The notes beneath the pieces were generated by a model, which was given only the letters and a program-made list of their open reading frames with translations, did no database searches and was not told the origin of the DNA. From positions 1-48,699 of the forward strand of contig DJJW01000064.1 in NCBI GenBank assembly GCA_002434335.1: 48,699 nucleotides of DNA. Reading direction: 5' to 3'. This document shows positions 16,465 to 26,033 of the stretch, piece after piece. Origin of the DNA: Lachnoclostridium sp. UBA6558. GTDB lineage: Bacteria; Bacillota; Clostridia; Lachnospirales; Lachnospiraceae. The translations under genes and the position numbers were made by a program. Numbering within the stretch: position 1 is the first letter of the stretch; each line of letters opens with the position of its first letter.

Positions 16465-18984
16465 ATGTTAGGAATATGGAATAGTACACTTCATATGGAA
16501 CAAGGAGATTTAAAAATTTTATTTTATGTAGAAGATATTGCGGGAATTAAACTTTCAATCATAAACGATCCGGTACCAATCTTTGAAACCTTAAGTGTAA
16601 CAATAAACGACAACAAGCTGCATGCAATCTGTAAGAGTGTATATGAGCAGTATATGCCGGGGCAGATGATTTTTGACTTATGTTTTGAAAAAGATACTTT
16701 TCATGGCAATGTATCCATGATGGGTATGGAAATCCCACTAAAAGGTACCAGAGGAAGAGGGGAATCGAACTCAGAGCAATTAATAGAAGAAGTTAAGCTT
16801 CTTAGAAAAAACAATCTCAAAGCAAGAAGTGAAGAAGAAATAAACTCAGCTGTTGAGGAATTACTCCAAAAAATGAGCCTGGAGGAAAAAATAGGGCAGA
16901 TGAGCCAATGTGTATCCTCTAACTATTCTTTTGGCAGTTCTGTAGAATCAGAACCGCCGGAAAAATTAGTTGCAGAGGGTAAGGTCGGAACCATCTTAGG
17001 TTCCTATGACATTACCCGTTCCTTTGAATTACAAAAGATTGCCGTAGAACAGTCTCCAAATAAAATCCCCCTGTTTTTTAACAGTGATGTCATTCACGGG
17101 TTTCAAACCATTTTCCCGGTTCCTTTGGCCTGGTCCTGCAGCTGGGACATGGAGGCAATTAAAAAGGCATGCGCTATTGCAGCAAAAGAAGCAACAGCAT
17201 CCGGCATTACCTATAATAATGCTCCTATGGTAGATGTGACAAGAGATGCCCGCTGGGGACGTGTAATGGAGGGAGCAGGTGAAGACCCTTATCTTGGTTC
17301 ACTGATAGCCAAAGCGCAGGTGGAAGGTTTTCAAGGCGATAGTCTGTTCAGCGAGGATACCTTTATTGCCTGCCTGAAGCATTTTGTAGCCTATGGTGCT
17401 GCAGAGGCCGGAAGGGATTATAATACGGTAGATATCTCAGAGGGTACTCTTCGTAATATTTATTTAAAACCCTTTGAAGCTGGGGTGAAGGTAGGAGCAG
17501 GTTCCGTGATGAATGCCTTTAATATATACGATGGAATTCCAATGGCCGGCAATCAATATTTGCTGAAGGAAGTTCTAAGGGAAGAGCTGGGGTTTGAGGG
17601 TATCATTATATCGGACTACGGAGCAGTGGAGGAAATCAAAATACACGGCTGTGCCAAAGATGATGCGGCAGCTGCAAAAATGGCATTAGATGCTACCCTG
17701 GATATTGAGATGGTCACACGTACTTATGCACAGGAGTTACCGCAGTTACTGGAACAGGAAAAAATCAGTCAGGAACAGATTGACCAGGCTGTACGCCGAA
17801 TCCTGATATACAAATATAAAATCGGTATCATGGAGGATCCATTTAGGTACATTCAACCGGAAAAAGAGGCAGAATATCATTTTTCAGCTTCCCATTTGGA
17901 ACATAGCCGTGACTTGGCAAGAAAATCCATCGTTTTGCTAAAGAATAATAATGTACTGCCAATACAAAAAGATAAAAAAGTTGCCCTTATTGGACCTTTT
18001 TCTACCAGCAAGGACTTGCTTGGAGCCTGGCAGTTTACGAAATATACCAATGATACCGTATCAATCTACCAGGGCTTGCGCGAAAAAGGCTTTCGTAAGG
18101 AACAAATTTTATGCGAAACAGGCTGCAATGTAGAGAATACCATTGAAGGTGGAGTAGAAAGAGCAATCGAGGCAGCAAAAGCAGCGGATGTGGTGATACT
18201 GGCTTTAGGTGAAAGCAGCAAAATGACAGGTGAGAATACCTCGAAAGCAGATATTTCCCTACCTAAAGTGCAGAGGCAATTAGCAGAAGAAATTGCAAAG
18301 CTGAACAAACCGACGGTATTGGTATTGGTGAATGGCAGACCGTTGGAATTAGAATGGTTTGATAAAAATATGGATGGTATAGTAGAGGCTTGGTATTTGG
18401 GTTCCCAGGCAGGCGGTGCCATAGCAGATGTCCTTGGAGGCGATTATAACCCTACGGGCAGACTTACGATGAGCTTCCCTTATCTTGTGGGACAGGAGCC
18501 AATCTATTATAACCATTTCAGCACAGGCAGGCCATCAACCAGCGGCAGTCAGGCAGCGGGATATCTCACAAGGTATATTGATGTGTCAAATGATCCACTC
18601 TATCCCTTTGGTTATGGTCTTTCCTTTACAACCTTTGAGTACTCGGACTTGATGCTGGACAAAAAAATATTGAATCGGAATGAGGAATTAAAGGTTAGCA
18701 TTACTGTGAAAAATATAGGTGATTTCATAGGGGAAGAAATTGTCCAGCTCTATATTCAGGATTTATACGGGTCTGTTGTCAGACCGGTGAAAGAGCTGAA
18801 AGGTTTTCAAAAGGTTGCTTTAAAACCCGGTGAAAGCCGCAGGGTTACCTTTACTATTTCAGAAGAAGATTTAAAATTCTATACGGCAAAACATCGCTAT
18901 GAAGCAGAGGCAGGAGATTTCAAAGTGTATGTTGGAAGTAATTCAAGGGATAATATGGAAGCCGGCTTTGAACTAGAGGACTAA
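16465..18984 (+). CDS. glycoside hydrolase family 3 with N-terminal extension
   Basis: 839 residues. The first ~100 residues form a separate beta-rich region (starts MLGIWNSTLHMEQGDLKIL) not part of the GH3 barrel. The barrel follows with DVTRDARWGRVMEGAGEDPY, KHFVAYGAAEAG and the nucleophile D384 in IISDYGA. Then come the alpha/beta domain (residues about 480-690, GGxxN-type GENTSK segment) and a C-terminal FnIII-like domain. AGGAGG stands 7 nt before ATG 16465. It is closer to secreted-type beta-glucosidases (BglX group) in its motifs than to the GH3 at 6795, but lacks a signal peptide. It is last in the GH94 operon and is followed by a terminator. Confidence 0.92.
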   Translation: MLGIWNSTLHMEQGDLKILFYVEDIAGIKLSIINDPVPIFETLSVTINDNKLHAICKSVYEQYMPGQMIFDLCFEKDTFHGNVSMMGMEIPLKGTRGRGESNSEQLIEEVKLLRKNNLKARSEEEINSAVEELLQKMSLEEKIGQMSQCVSSNYSFGSSVESEPPEKLVAEGKVGTILGSYDITRSFELQKIAVEQSPNKIPLFFNSDVIHGFQTIFPVPLAWSCSWDMEAIKKACAIAAKEATASGITYNNAPMVDVTRDARWGRVMEGAGEDPYLGSLIAKAQVEGFQGDSLFSEDTFIACLKHFVAYGAAEAGRDYNTVDISEGTLRNIYLKPFEAGVKVGAGSVMNAFNIYDGIPMAGNQYLLKEVLREELGFEGIIISDYGAVEEIKIHGCAKDDAAAAKMALDATLDIEMVTRTYAQELPQLLEQEKISQEQIDQAVRRILIYKYKIGIMEDPFRYIQPEKEAEYHFSASHLEHSRDLARKSIVLLKNNNVLPIQKDKKVALIGPFSTSKDLLGAWQFTKYTNDTVSIYQGLREKGFRKEQILCETGCNVENTIEGGVERAIEAAKAADVVILALGESSKMTGENTSKADISLPKVQRQLAEEIAKLNKPTVLVLVNGRPLELEWFDKNMDGIVEAWYLGSQAGGAIADVLGGDYNPTGRLTMSFPYLVGQEPIYYNHFSTGRPSTSGSQAAGYLTRYIDVSNDPLYPFGYGLSFTTFEYSDLMLDKKILNRNEELKVSITVKNIGDFIGEEIVQLYIQDLYGSVVRPVKELKGFQKVALKPGESRRVTFTISEEDLKFYTAKHRYEAEAGDFKVYVGSNSRDNMEAGFELED

Positions 18985-19096
18985 CAAAAGACAGGTTACA
19001 GGAAATTGTATCTTACATGATAATAGAGATACTAAGCTTGGTTCATAAAAATCAGGTATAGTTCACTCATAATATAATAATTAATGATGATTTATT

Positions 19097-19134
19097 GAGA
19101 TTGGCTTTTTATATAGCCAATCTCGCTTGTTTTT
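19097..19134 (+). terminator. terminator of the GH94 operon
   Basis: GAGATTGGCT (19097-19106) and AGCCAATCTC (19115-19124) make a perfect 10-bp stem with an 8-nt loop, followed by GCTTGTTTTTC. Confidence 0.85.
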
Positions 19135-19209
19135 CAAGACACTTTTAAGTGAATTGCTAACGCTGAGTCGTGGATTAAAAAATTAAGCAATGCATGGAAT
19201 AAGCCTGCG

Positions 19210-19250
19210 AGACCATGTTTTTCTGAGTTGAAAAACATAGTCTTATTTTT
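19210..19250 (+). terminator. second terminator-like hairpin before the PTS locus
   Basis: AGACCATGTTTTT (19210-19222) pairs with AAAAACATAGTCT (19231-19243), one C/A mismatch, then a T-rich run at 19244-19256. It could end readthrough or a short transcript from 19125-19245; no gene is seen in that stretch. Confidence 0.65.
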
Positions 19251-19298
19251 TATTTTAAGTTTAAATTGATGGATTGTAAAGACTTTATACTGTTATTG

Positions 19299-19340
19299 TA
19301 AAACTTTATGTCTAATATGTTAAAGTTCTATAAAGTTTTA
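19299..19340. promoter_or_regulatory. inverted repeat upstream of the PTS regulator
   Basis: TAAAACTTTAT (19299-19309) and ATAAAGTTTTA (19330-19340) are perfect 11-bp arms 20 nt apart. A related TAAAG-A-CTTTA palindrome lies at 19278-19288. Possible operator; not assigned. Confidence 0.4.
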
Positions 19341-19385
19341 TTTACTCTAACCGACAGATACACTAACGGAATTGTATATGAAATA

Positions 19386-19526
19386 TTTATACACTAAAGT
19401 GCTTTAACAAGTCCGAGTAATAAAAATGCTGTAAAATATGCACAATATTAACTTGTGAAAAATGTCTAGTTTTATGAGATAGTGTTAAAATAAAGCAAAG
19501 ATATTATACACTACGTGCTTTGACAA
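19386..19526 (+). repeat. two copies of a promoter-proximal motif
   Basis: TTATACACTAAAGTGCTTTA (19387-19406) and TTATACACTACGTGCTTTG (19504-19522) are near-identical and both continue as ACAA. Copies are 117 nt apart; the second contains the -35 box of the predicted regulator promoter. Confidence 0.5.
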
Positions 19527-19548
19527 AGATATCAAATGATGCTATTTT
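19520..19548 (+). promoter_or_regulatory. predicted sigma-A promoter of the PTS regulator
   Basis: TTGACA (19520-19525), a 17-nt spacer and TATTTT (19543-19548), about 48 nt before the ATG at 19596. No -24/-12 (TGGCAC-N5-TTGC) element was seen here. Confidence 0.5.
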
Positions 19549-19595
19549 GTCATTACCGTATTAAGTGTATAGTCTCTTTTGAAGGAGGTTGTACT

Positions 19596-22211
19596 ATGAA
19601 ATCAAATAAGGATAAGGTATACGATTTTATTAATTTGCATTTTGCAAACGGACAGGAAGGTGGTATTTCTACACAATATATTTCTGAAGCACTAAATATG
19701 CAGCGTACCAATGTAAGCAGTATACTCAGTGGCCTTGTATCAGAAGGAAAAATTGACAAAACCAATGGGAGGCCTGTTTTATATTACAGAAAGGATGGTA
19801 TGGGCGATTTAACGGTTCATAGCTTTTCTGACATGACAGGATATAACGGCAGTTTAAAACGGGTAGTTCAACTTGCGAAAGCAGCGATACTTTACCCAGG
19901 GAAAAGCTTAAATACCGTTATCTTTGGCGCAAAGGGCACCGGAAAACGCTTTCTTGCAAAGTTAATGCATAAGTTTGCAATCCAGAGCGGTATATTTCCT
20001 ATTGATTCCAAATTTGTAATTTTTGACTGCCGAAACTATGGAGAAAATGTAAAAGCAGCAATCGATGAACTTTTTGGTAATAGTGAGTGTGAGGGCTGTT
20101 TTGCACAGGCCTATCAAGGAATATTGTTTATTGACAACGCCCAGTATCTGAGCTCCAGGGTAAGAGGACTGCTTATATCCCGTGCAGAAGAGGGCAGGGA
20201 GGAAAATCCGGCAGAAAGACATCCGGAACCATTGATTGTAGTAAGCTGTGATAACAAAAATCCAATGGCATACGATGATTTTGCATCGGTATTTCCTATA
20301 GGGTAAGAGCTTCCGCCTCTTAGTGAAAGACCACTTGGCGAACGAATGGAAATGATACAAAAGTTTTTAACACTGGAAGCGGCGAGAATCAAAAAAACAC
20401 TCAACATTAATGCCGAATTACTAAGGTGTCTGCTTCTGTATGATTGCGAAGCAAACTGTATGCAGCTGAAAGCAGATATTAAAATAGGCTGCGCTAATGC
20501 CTATGTCCGTGAACATAACGGCAGCGATACCTTACCATTATATATCAGTGATTTTGATCATAATATTCGGAAGGGTTTTTTGAAATATAAGACCTATCGT
20601 GAAGAAATTGAGGAAATTATTCCCTATGATTACAGTTATTCTGTTAACGGAATGGCTGTAAAAATGAGTTCAGTAGATAAGGAAAAACTGAATAACGTAA
20701 GTATTTATGAAGATTTGCATCAAAAAGCGGAATCTCTGGCAGCTAGTGGGCTCGATGAAAATGATATCAATATAATTTTAAGCACTGAATTAGAAAACAG
20801 ATTTCATAAGTACAAGAATGAACTCACGAAACAGATAGTAAACAAGGAGCAGTTTTCAATGCTGGTTGATAAGCAGATAATTTATCTGATAGAGAGCTTT
20901 CTGGAAGATGCAGCACTTAAGCTTGGAAGAAACTTTTCAAATTCAGTATTTTATGGTCTATGTTTACATTTAAATTCTGTCATATACAAGCAAACAAAGC
21001 CGAACAAAGTATCCCCGAAGCAAATTATGAACATTCTTGATCAATATAAAACCGAATATCTGCTTAGTACGGATTTAGCCTTAACAATAAAAAAGGAATT
21101 TGGTTTGGAACTTCCAATAGATGAAGTAATACTGATCACGATGTTTATTTGCTACCAGACGCCGATTTCAGATATATCAAATAAACCGGTTGTGCTGTTT
21201 GCTTTTTACGGAGATGGTATTGCTGATTCGATAACTAAGACAATTATAAGTCTTACACACCTTGAAAATGTATTTAGCTTTGAGCTTGCATTTGAAAAGG
21301 AGATGGAAGAAATTTATGACTCAATAAAGCGATACATTTTAAAAATAGAGCGTGGCAAAGGAATTATTGTTGTATATGACAGCAGTTTTCTTTCAGAAAT
21401 GCTGGTTACCCTTGAGCACGAACTAAAAATCGTTATAAGACAGCTTCCTATACCAATCACAACAATGGGAATTGAACTTGTACGAAAAGCAGCTATAGAA
21501 GAAAATGTTGATTCTGTTTATCAGAGTGCTATGAAAAATATGGGTGTCTTTGGCATGAATTTAAAGAAAGTAATTATTACCTTGTGTACAACGGGAAAAG
21601 GAAGCGCTGAAGAATTAAAAAAATATATAGAACGTTATGGAAAAGTTGAGGGTATGGAAATTATTTCGCTTTCCATATCAGACATAGACAGGCTTCGTGA
21701 AGAACTGGTTTATATCATGAAGACAAATATAATCCAGTGTATTGTGGGGACTTTTGACCCAAAGTTGTTTTCATTACCATTTATCTCCATCAGTGAAGTT
21801 TTTGGTACTCCAAAAGAAAAACTACCCGGACTATTACAACGAAACAGGGAAGAAAAGAGTTTAATAGATTATGAGGAAGTATTTCACTATTTGGAAGAAC
21901 AGTTGGAGTATGCTAACGTGGAAAAACTAAAAAAATTACTCCCCCAGTTTATTTTGGAAATCAACGAAAGAATATGTGAATTATCACTCGATTCCGAGGT
22001 TGGATTATTTATTCATATTTCATGCTGTATAGACCGGATGAGGGGACATTTGCCTTCACCTCAGAATATGAGAAGAGAAACTATTATTTCTAAATATAAC
22101 TGGCAGTTCAAAACACTTCTTAAGTTGGCTAAGCCCTTAGAAAAGAGTTTTGATATTATATTCAATGACGATGAGATAGCTAATATCTTAACGATTATCT
22201 ATAAATTATAA
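19596..22211 (+). pseudogene. LevR-type PTS regulator interrupted by an in-frame TAA
   Basis: ATG 19596 has GAAGGAGG 7 nt upstream. The frame reads to TAA at 20304-20306 (codon 237) and then continues in the same frame without a stop to 22211; codons right after the stop (ELPPLSERPLGER) match the expected continuation. Order: winged HTH (1-65), AAA+ region (about 90-330), PRD, EIIA-Man-like, EIIB-like, PRD. Walker A is GAKGTGK (111-117), but Walker B reads GILFIDNAQ, with Asn for the usual Glu, and no GAFTGA loop is seen. The EIIA-Man-like His position appears as Tyr (codon 21207-21209, FYGDGIADS). It is 12 nt before the IIA gene. It could be a true pseudogene, a readthrough product, a sequencing error or two pieces; no ribosome site precedes ATG 20346. 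Confidence 0.75.
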
Positions 22212-22223
22212 AGGAGATTAAGT

Positions 22224-22538
22224 ATGCAGGATAATGAAAAAATAGAAGAAATATCCATGCTGATTATTGCCAATTCAGGCGCGGCACGCTCTAACGCCTT
22301 TCAGGCATTGGAGACAGCGAAGCAAGGAAAGTTCAATGAGGCAGAGGAGCTTATAAAGAGTGCAGAGGATTATTTACACCAGGCACACGAATCACACCGG
22401 GAACTGCTTAAAATGGATTCGAAAGGTGAAGTAGAAAAGATTAGTGTACTTCTTGCCCATGCACAAGATCATTTAATGAGCAGCACACTTGCTGAGGAGT
22501 TAATTAAAGAACTTATTATTTTATATAAAAACAAATAA
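22224..22538 (+). CDS. PTS lactose/cellobiose-family IIA component
   Basis: 104 residues, an all-helical cytosolic subunit that works as a trimer in this family. The phosphorylated histidine is H79 in HAQDHLM. It accepts phosphate from HPr and hands it to IIB. AAGGAG stands before ATG 22224, 12 nt after the regulator gene, and IIB follows after 25 nt. Substrate class is beta-glucoside or beta-galactoside; the two downstream 6-phospho-beta-glucosidases favour cellobiose-like sugars. Confidence 0.95.
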   Translation: MQDNEKIEEISMLIIANSGAARSNAFQALETAKQGKFNEAEELIKSAEDYLHQAHESHRELLKMDSKGEVEKISVLLAHAQDHLMSSTLAEELIKELIILYKNK

Positions 22539-22563
22539 ACCATAAATTTAAGGAGGCAAAGGA

Positions 22564-22869
22564 ATGGAAAAGAAAGTATTACTTATATGTGCGGGCGGTA
22601 TGTCTACCAGCATCCTAATGAAGAAAATGGAGAAATATGCCGAGGATAAAGGATTTGCTTTAAAAATCGAGGCTATTGGTATGGCCGCTTATGAAGAGGT
22701 TTATAAGAATTATGATGTTATTCTTCTCGGACCTCAGGTTTCCTACAAGAAAGCAGAAATTCAGACGGCTACCCAAAAACCGATTGAAGTTATTGCCGCT
22801 TATGATTATGCTATCGGTAATGCTGAAAATATATTCAAACAAGTAGATAAGATTTATCCAAAAAACTAA
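22564..22869 (+). CDS. PTS lactose/cellobiose-family IIB component
   Basis: 101 residues. The phosphocysteine loop is intact: C9 in LLICAGGMSTS. It takes phosphate from IIA H79 and gives it to the sugar held by IIC. AAGGAGG precedes the ATG. It stands as a separate protein, as in cellobiose (CelA/ChbB-type) systems rather than the fused LacE type. Confidence 0.95.
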   Translation: MEKKVLLICAGGMSTSILMKKMEKYAEDKGFALKIEAIGMAAYEEVYKNYDVILLGPQVSYKKAEIQTATQKPIEVIAAYDYAIGNAENIFKQVDKIYPKN

Positions 22870-22891
22870 CAGTATTGGAAGGAGAAGTATT

Positions 22892-24199
22892 ATGGGAAAT
22901 TTATATGAAAGCAAGTTTATGAAAACATTGCAGAGGTTCGGGGAAAAAATAGCAGGAAATAAAACTTTTTCTGCTATAACAAGCGGCATGATGCTTTCGT
23001 TGGGGGTAATTTTAGCAAGTGCAATTTTTCAATTGATTGCTATATTACCTACCATGTTCAAGTGGATTACTGCGGATAGCGCATTTTACAAATTTTTCAT
23101 GCTTCCATATAACATGACAATGGGATTGATTTCCATTGTAGTAGTCATTGGCATTTCCTATGCTTATGCAAAATCCCTGGGTCTGAAACCACTGGTTAAT
23201 GCAATCAATGCATTGTTATTGTTCCTGATGGTGGCATCTCCTGCAACTACAGTACAACTGGTAGATGGTAAGACCAGTTTTACAGGACTTGATACGTCTG
23301 CTCTTGGTGGCCCAGGTCTGTTTACTGCAATTTTAATAGCAATTCTTTCTGTTAAGCTTACTTCTTTCTTTCAGAAACACAAAATTACAGTTAGAATGCC
23401 CGATGTTGTACCCCAGTCACTTCAGGATTCCTTTACCTCTATTATACCATTAGTGGTCAATATATTACTGTGGCATGGAATCAACACTCTTGTACTGAAG
23501 GTTATGACAGTATCAATACCATTAGCCATTACCAGCATATTATCAGCTCCACTGGGTGCACTGACCAGTGTTCCCGGTATAGCAATATTAATTTTTATAG
23601 CACTTTTACTTTGGAGTTTTGGTATCCACGGTACTATGGTTATGAATATTGTACTTATGCCTTCTATCATTCAATATATGACGAGTAATGCAGCTCTTGT
23701 AGCAGAAGGTAAGCCAGCGGTTTTCGCACCGGTTGCTTTATATGGTGCGATGATGGTCTGCGGTGGAACCGGAAATACATTCTCATTAATATTAATGGGC
23801 TTACGTTCCAAGTCCCAGCAGATAAAAGCAGTCAGCAAAGCTGCTCTGATACCGGGAATATTCAATATTAATGAACCTGTTACTTTTGGCTTTCCCATTA
23901 TGTTTAATCCTGTAATGGCTGTTCCGTTCATTCTGAATCCAATAATTACACTGTTTCTTATGTGGATAGGTTTTAAAATTAACTTTTTTAAACCAAGTTA
24001 TATCATGATTTTCAGTTCTTTGCCAATGGGTGTTAATGAGGCACTTGGTGCTATGTCGTGGCATAATCTTCTTATGCCGGTCTTGGGATTTATCGTAAGC
24101 TTTATTCTTTACAGGCCATTTTTTAAAGTGTATGAGAGACAATTAGTGGAAAAAGAAAATGCAGCCAAAGAAATTGAGAAATCCGAAGCAAATGTATAA
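22892..24199 (+). CDS. PTS cellobiose-type IIC permease
   Basis: 435-residue membrane protein with about ten hydrophobic segments. The substrate-binding loop FNINEPVTFGFPIMFNP carries the NEP motif of the lactose/diacetylchitobiose/cellobiose IIC family. GGAAGGAGAAG precedes the ATG. It imports the disaccharide and phosphorylates it with IIB. After it the operon spacing grows from about 25 to 188 nt. Confidence 0.95.
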   Translation: MGNLYESKFMKTLQRFGEKIAGNKTFSAITSGMMLSLGVILASAIFQLIAILPTMFKWITADSAFYKFFMLPYNMTMGLISIVVVIGISYAYAKSLGLKPLVNAINALLLFLMVASPATTVQLVDGKTSFTGLDTSALGGPGLFTAILIAILSVKLTSFFQKHKITVRMPDVVPQSLQDSFTSIIPLVVNILLWHGINTLVLKVMTVSIPLAITSILSAPLGALTSVPGIAILIFIALLLWSFGIHGTMVMNIVLMPSIIQYMTSNAALVAEGKPAVFAPVALYGAMMVCGGTGNTFSLILMGLRSKSQQIKAVSKAALIPGIFNINEPVTFGFPIMFNPVMAVPFILNPIITLFLMWIGFKINFFKPSYIMIFSSLPMGVNEALGAMSWHNLLMPVLGFIVSFILYRPFFKVYERQLVEKENAAKEIEKSEANV

Positions 24200-24260
24200 A
24201 GAAATTATTTTGCTACTTAATAACAACTAAAGCTATATAAGTAATATTTTTGTAACTATT

Positions 24261-24356
24261 CAGTTGTCAGCACTTCGAAGTGTTTTGCAATGCAAAAAAC
24301 TGAGGGTTTAGCATTGCATAAATGTAACCTTTAGGAGGTATGACTGAATGGTTACA
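24261..24356 (+). promoter_or_regulatory. structured leader before the first GH1 gene
   Basis: Successive inverted repeats: CACTTCGAAGTG (24271-24282); TTTTGC/GCAAAA around 24283-24297; an alternative pair GCAATGC (24287-24293) with GCATTGC (24311-24317); and TGTAACC (24323-24329) with GGTTACA (24350-24356), which would enclose AGGAGG (24333-24338). The enclosed ribosome site opens only a three-codon frame (ATG 24348 to TAG), so the leader may control translation of the gene at 24388. Confidence 0.45.
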
Positions 24357-24387
24357 TAGTTTATTTAAGTTAGGAGATAAGCATAAA

Positions 24388-25884
24388 ATGAAGGATAAAT
24401 CGAAAAGATTTCCAAAGAACTTTTACTGGGGTGGCGCAACAGCGGCTAACCAATACGAAGGCGGTTACCAGGAAGGGGGAAAGGGATTAAATACAAGTGA
24501 TGTATTAACGGAAGGAAGTCATACAGAACCACGTAAGATTACCTGGCGCAATACTGCTACCGGAGAAACCGGCTATTCCGAAATGAGGTTTTTAAAACCG
24601 GTTATATTTCCGGAAGGGGCCAAACCGGCAGTTCTTGACGGATATTATTATCCCAGCCATAAAGCAGTTGACTTCTATCATCATTATAAAGAGGATATTG
24701 CTTTATTTGCAGAAATGGGCTTTAAATGCTTCCGATTATCAATCAATTGGACTCGTATCTATCCGAATGGTGATGATTTACAACCAAATGAAGCGGGCTT
24801 AAAGTTCTACGAGGATGTGTTTGATGAATGCAGAAAGTACGGAATAGAGCCCTTGGTAACAATTTCACACTATGAAACACCACTGAATCTGACTATTAAA
24901 TATGGCGGATGGCTGGATCGCAGGGTGGTAGGGTTTTATGAAAACCTGTGCCGTACATTATTTACAAGGTATAAAGGAAAAGTAAAGTATTGGCTGACCT
25001 TTAATGAAATTAATGTGATGAACTATATGCCTTTTATGGCTGGCGGAGTTGTAAAATTTGATGAACAAAGTAAAGCCCAGGCAGTTCATCATCAATTTAT
25101 AGCAAGTGCCAGGGCGGTGAAAGCCGCAAAGGAAATCGATAATAGTATGATGCTTGGACTTATGGTTGGCTATTCCGCAATTTATGCAAAGACCTGTAAT
25201 CCCACAGATCAATTAGCAGCTATGAAAAGCAGTCAGAACTTACACTTTTACACGGATGTACAGGCACGTGGATATTATCCTGAATCCATACTAAAAGAGT
25301 ATGAAAGACAAGGTATTAAGTTGGACATGGAACCGGGGGATAACAAAGAGTTGAGAGAAGGAACCGTTGCATTTATCAGTTTTTCCTACTACGCTTCCTC
25401 AGTCAGTACCTCCAGTGAGAATACTGAATCAGCCAGTGGTAACTTCTCAATGGGTGCAAAAAATCCATACCTTAAAACAAGTGACTGGGGATGGACGATT
25501 GACCCAACCGGTCTGAGAATTGCCTTAAATACCTTATATGACCGTTACCAATTACCAATATGGATTGTAGAAAATGGTCTTGGAGCAGTGGATAAGGTAG
25601 AAGAAGATGGAAGCATTCAGGATAGTTATAGGATTGATTATCTCCGTGAGCATATTAAAGCCATGAGAGATGCAATATGTATTGATGGCGTAGATTTGAT
25701 GGGATATACTCCCTGGGGATGTATTGATTTAATAAGTGCCAGTACCGGTGAAATGAAAAAGCGTTACGGTATGATATATGTTGACCGTGATGATAAAGGA
25801 AATGGAACCTGCAAAAGAAGCAGAAAGGAATCCTTTTATTGGTATAAGAAGGTTATTGAATCAAACGGACAGGATTTAAATTAG
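24388..25884 (+). CDS. GH1 6-phospho-beta-glucosidase
   Basis: 498 residues, (beta/alpha)8 cytosolic enzyme. Acid/base E207 in TFNEI and nucleophile E395 in IVENGLG. The loop S-x6-K-x-Y near the end (ISASTGEMKKRYGMIYVD) is the phosphate-binding signature of 6-phospho-beta-glycosidases, which fits hydrolysis of PTS-phosphorylated disaccharides. Compared with its neighbour at 26034 it has a ~30-residue insertion after residue 40. The ATG at 24388 is chosen because the GH1 domain starts at once after it; AGGAG lies 11 nt upstream. A longer start at 24340 would lie 1 nt from the ribosome site. Confidence 0.93.
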   Translation: MKDKSKRFPKNFYWGGATAANQYEGGYQEGGKGLNTSDVLTEGSHTEPRKITWRNTATGETGYSEMRFLKPVIFPEGAKPAVLDGYYYPSHKAVDFYHHYKEDIALFAEMGFKCFRLSINWTRIYPNGDDLQPNEAGLKFYEDVFDECRKYGIEPLVTISHYETPLNLTIKYGGWLDRRVVGFYENLCRTLFTRYKGKVKYWLTFNEINVMNYMPFMAGGVVKFDEQSKAQAVHHQFIASARAVKAAKEIDNSMMLGLMVGYSAIYAKTCNPTDQLAAMKSSQNLHFYTDVQARGYYPESILKEYERQGIKLDMEPGDNKELREGTVAFISFSYYASSVSTSSENTESASGNFSMGAKNPYLKTSDWGWTIDPTGLRIALNTLYDRYQLPIWIVENGLGAVDKVEEDGSIQDSYRIDYLREHIKAMRDAICIDGVDLMGYTPWGCIDLISASTGEMKKRYGMIYVDRDDKGNGTCKRSRKESFYWYKKVIESNGQDLN

Positions 25885-25906
25885 TAAATAATGCTGTATA
25901 GGAGAT

Positions 25907-26018
25907 GGTTGAAAGAAAATTAAATAATAGAAAGGATGCCGCACAGTGATTCTTTCAACCCGTGAAACTTATTTCACATATTTATGTTGTGGCAATACCG
26001 CAAACTGGTTTGTGGTAT
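25907..26018 (+). promoter_or_regulatory. structured junction between the two GH1 genes
   Basis: Three successive stems: GGTTGAAAGAA (25907-25917) with TTCTTTCAACC (25950-25960); GTGAAA (25962-25967) with TTTCAC (25972-25977); and ATACCGCAAAC (25995-26005) with GTTTGTGGTAT (26008-26018, one G-U). The ribosome-like AGGAG at 25900-25904 sits before them, far from the GH1 start. Confidence 0.5.
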
Positions 26019-26033
26019 CCAATGGGTACAAGT

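Noticed and set aside
20304..20346. Frameshift in the LevR-type gene
   Set aside because: Both halves are in the same frame (both starts divisible by 3), so a single stop codon, not an indel, separates them.
20346..22211. Independent PRD-only regulator starting at 20346
   Set aside because: No ribosome site before the ATG, and homology continues upstream through 20307-20345.
19500..22224. Sigma-54 (-24/-12) promoter for the PTS operon
   Set aside because: No TGGCAC-N5-TTGC match was seen, and the regulator appears to lack GAFTGA.
24340..24387. GH1 start at ATG 24340
   Set aside because: It is 1 nt from AGGAGG, and the extra 16 residues do not fit the GH1 family start.
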